Assembly (NCBI GenBank): GCA_027031945.1
Contig: JALVPE010000012.1
Span: forward strand, 1 to 6,920
Source of the DNA: Candidatus Moraniibacteriota bacterium
GTDB taxonomy: Bacteria > Patescibacteriota > Minisyncoccia > Moranbacterales > GCA-2747515
Reading direction: 5' to 3'
DNA: 6,920 nt
Numbering within the stretch: the stretch's first letter is position 1; every line of letters begins with the position of its first letter. The translations under genes were made by a program, and so were the position numbers. The notes below the pieces were generated by a model that was not told the DNA's origin, did no database searches, and saw nothing but the letters and a program-made list of their open reading frames with translations. Positions 6,397 to 6,920 of this stretch are shown piece by piece.

Positions 6397-6732
6397 ATGT
6401 TTGAGATTTACAAAGATAAAGCTGGTGAATTTCGTTTTCGTTTGCTGGCAAAAAATAAAGAGCCAATTCTTTCTTCTGAAGGTTACAAAACCAAAGCGTC
6501 CTGCAAAAATGGTATTGCATCGGTAATAAAAAACAGTCAAGATAAAGAAATGTTTGAAGTGAAAGAAACAAAAAATGGTAAAGTACATTTTGTACTTAAG
6601 GCAAAAAATAATCAAGTAATTGGTACTAGTCAAACGTATGCCACAAAAAGAGGGGCTAGTTGTGGAATACGGTCAGTTGCAACAAATGCAAAAGCCGAAG
6701 AAATTAATGATACGACTGTCGAAAAAAAATGA
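6397..6732 (+). CDS. yegP: YegP-like protein with tandem DUF1508 (UPF0339) repeats
   Basis: The 111-aa protein is two copies of the same motif. Repeat 1 (residues 1-47) opens MFEIYKDKAGEFRFRLLAKN and contains ILSSEGYKTKASCKNGIASV. Repeat 2 (51-97) opens EMFEVKETKNGKVHFVLKAK and contains VIGTSQTYATKRGASCGIRS. Both follow the E. coli YegP layout (F-E-...-F-x-F-x-L-K-A-x-N-...-I-x-x-S-x-x-Y-...-G-I-x-S-V). Length and repeat number match the family. The molecular function of YegP is not established; it is a small soluble alpha/beta protein. Each repeat has a Cys (C36 and C89) at the same place. A short charged tail follows (98-111). The gene is monocistronic, with its own promoter and terminator and no Shine-Dalgarno site. 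The TGA stop shows that UGA is not reassigned here. Confidence 0.93.
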   Translation: MFEIYKDKAGEFRFRLLAKNKEPILSSEGYKTKASCKNGIASVIKNSQDKEMFEVKETKNGKVHFVLKAKNNQVIGTSQTYATKRGASCGIRSVATNAKAEEINDTTVEKK

Positions 6733-6735
6733 TTG

Positions 6736-6788
6736 AAAATCAATATTAAAAAACTGGCTATGCCAGTTTTTTTAATGTTGATTTTTTT
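6736..6788 (+). terminator. Long intrinsic terminator after the YegP-like gene
   Basis: An inner stem, ATTAAAAAACTGGC (6745-6758) with GCCAGTTTTTTTAAT (6762-6776), has a TAT loop and one bulged T. It is extended by AAAATCAA (6736-6743) with TTGATTTT (6778-6785). It starts 3 bp after the stop codon. A T tract within the 3' strand and after it should release the transcript. Confidence 0.9.
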
Positions 6789-6810
6789 GCTTTTGTTTGT
6801 GTGTTATAAT
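6782..6810 (+). promoter_or_regulatory. Promoter facing the right edge
   Basis: A perfect -10 TATAAT (6805-6810) lies inside TGTGTTATAATTAC (6800-6813), nearly the same 14-mer as the -10 region of the YegP-like gene. The -35 region at 17-bp spacing is only a T run. No convincing gene follows on this strand before the window ends; about 20 bp further on, the sequence becomes the tail of an opposing transposase. Confidence 0.5.
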
Positions 6811-6826
6811 TACAATATTATTGAAC

Positions 6827-6920
6827 TCATCTAGGGTTTTGAAAAATACTCCTAAAATTAATCATAGAAAAAGCAATATACCTAAAACCCATAAACATAG
6901 TTTGAAGACGTTCATAGCGA
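6827..6920 (-). CDS. C-terminal end of an IS5-like DDE transposase (partial)
   Basis: Reading leftward from the right edge, 30 codons lead to a TGA stop (6829-6827). The peptide begins RYERLQTMFMGFRYIAFSMI and ends with SIFQNPR. The pattern R-Y-E-R-L-x(3)-F-x-G-F-x-x-I-A-x-x-x-I-x-x-R matches the C-terminus of IS5/IS4-type transposases, where it lies just after the catalytic Glu helix. The catalytic residues are outside the window, so family and intactness cannot be judged. The opposite strand also has an open frame here starting with TTG (6839), but its Lys/His/Asn/Pro-rich product looks less like a protein. Confidence 0.6.
   Translation of the reverse strand, partial: RYERLQTMFMGFRYIAFSMINFRSIFQNPR
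6831..6920. mobile_element. Possible end of an IS5-family insertion sequence
   Basis: CTAG (6831-6834), a target-site type used by IS5 relatives, is followed directly by GGTTTTGAAAAATACTCC, which resembles IS5-family terminal inverted repeats. If this is the boundary, the transposase frame would run a few codons past the element end into the target. The other end is outside the window, so this is unproven. Confidence 0.35.

Noticed and set aside
6344..6633. Other-frame and opposite-strand ORFs over the YegP-like gene, and the +2 frame over the CHC2 gene
   Set aside because: They are shadows of two clearly recognised families.
6839..6920. Plus-strand TTG-started open frame to the right edge
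   Set aside because: The opposite strand reads as a convincing transposase C-terminus, while this product is Lys/His/Pro/Asn-rich without a recognisable pattern.

Overview
The window looks like a piece of a small, AT-rich genome from the Candidate Phyla Radiation (Patescibacteria), most like the Parcubacteria side. Three things suggest this: the 16S rRNA start (a 'GGCGGTGTGGATAAGGCATGC' type of 5' domain), many substitutions at normally invariant 16S sites that are all compensated, and a 16S gene that is not linked to a 23S gene. Phylum placement is a judgement by eye, not a tree. Translation uses ordinary stop codons, and TGA acts as a stop.

Left part (1-2670, RNA genes). A truncated minus-strand coding region leaves the window at the left edge. 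A perfect-consensus promoter (163-190) then points right into a roughly 430-nt structured leader, the 16S rRNA gene (631-2142) and a short trailer. Leader and trailer pair over two long helices (431-450 with 2253-2272, and 519-538 with 2232-2249). This is the classic precursor processing stem, so the 16S is a self-contained unit. A terminator-like hairpin follows, then a probable RNase P RNA (rnpB, about 2317-2618) closed by a 14-bp P1 helix, with its own strong terminator. The 16S carries a GC-rich 20-22 nt palindrome inserted in the V2 helix 10 loop and an expanded V7 helix.

Middle part (2700-5750). A roughly 160-bp imperfect inverted repeat (MITE-like, with a CTCGCCGCGGCGAG core in one arm) lies directly upstream of a two-gene operon. 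The first gene encodes a 505-aa membrane-anchored protein of unknown function and is probably read from a leaderless mRNA. The second encodes a 411-aa single-pass protein with two PsbP/MOG1-like domains. A long hairpin terminator closes the pair.

Right part (5750-6920). A promoter leads into a compact RNA with an apparent H-type pseudoknot (5800-5908). It is followed by a Shine-Dalgarno site perfectly complementary to this genome's own 16S 3' end, and by a 120-aa stand-alone CHC2 zinc finger (DnaG-type, no TOPRIM). Next is a YegP-like tandem DUF1508 protein with its own promoter and terminator. After a second copy of the same terminator/promoter arrangement, the right edge holds the C-terminus of a minus-strand IS5-like transposase, perhaps inserted just downstream of that promoter.

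The most unusual items are the palindrome inside the 16S, the paired compensatory changes in the 530 pseudoknot and helix 28, the self-contained 16S precursor, and the pseudoknot RNA upstream of the orphan CHC2 protein.
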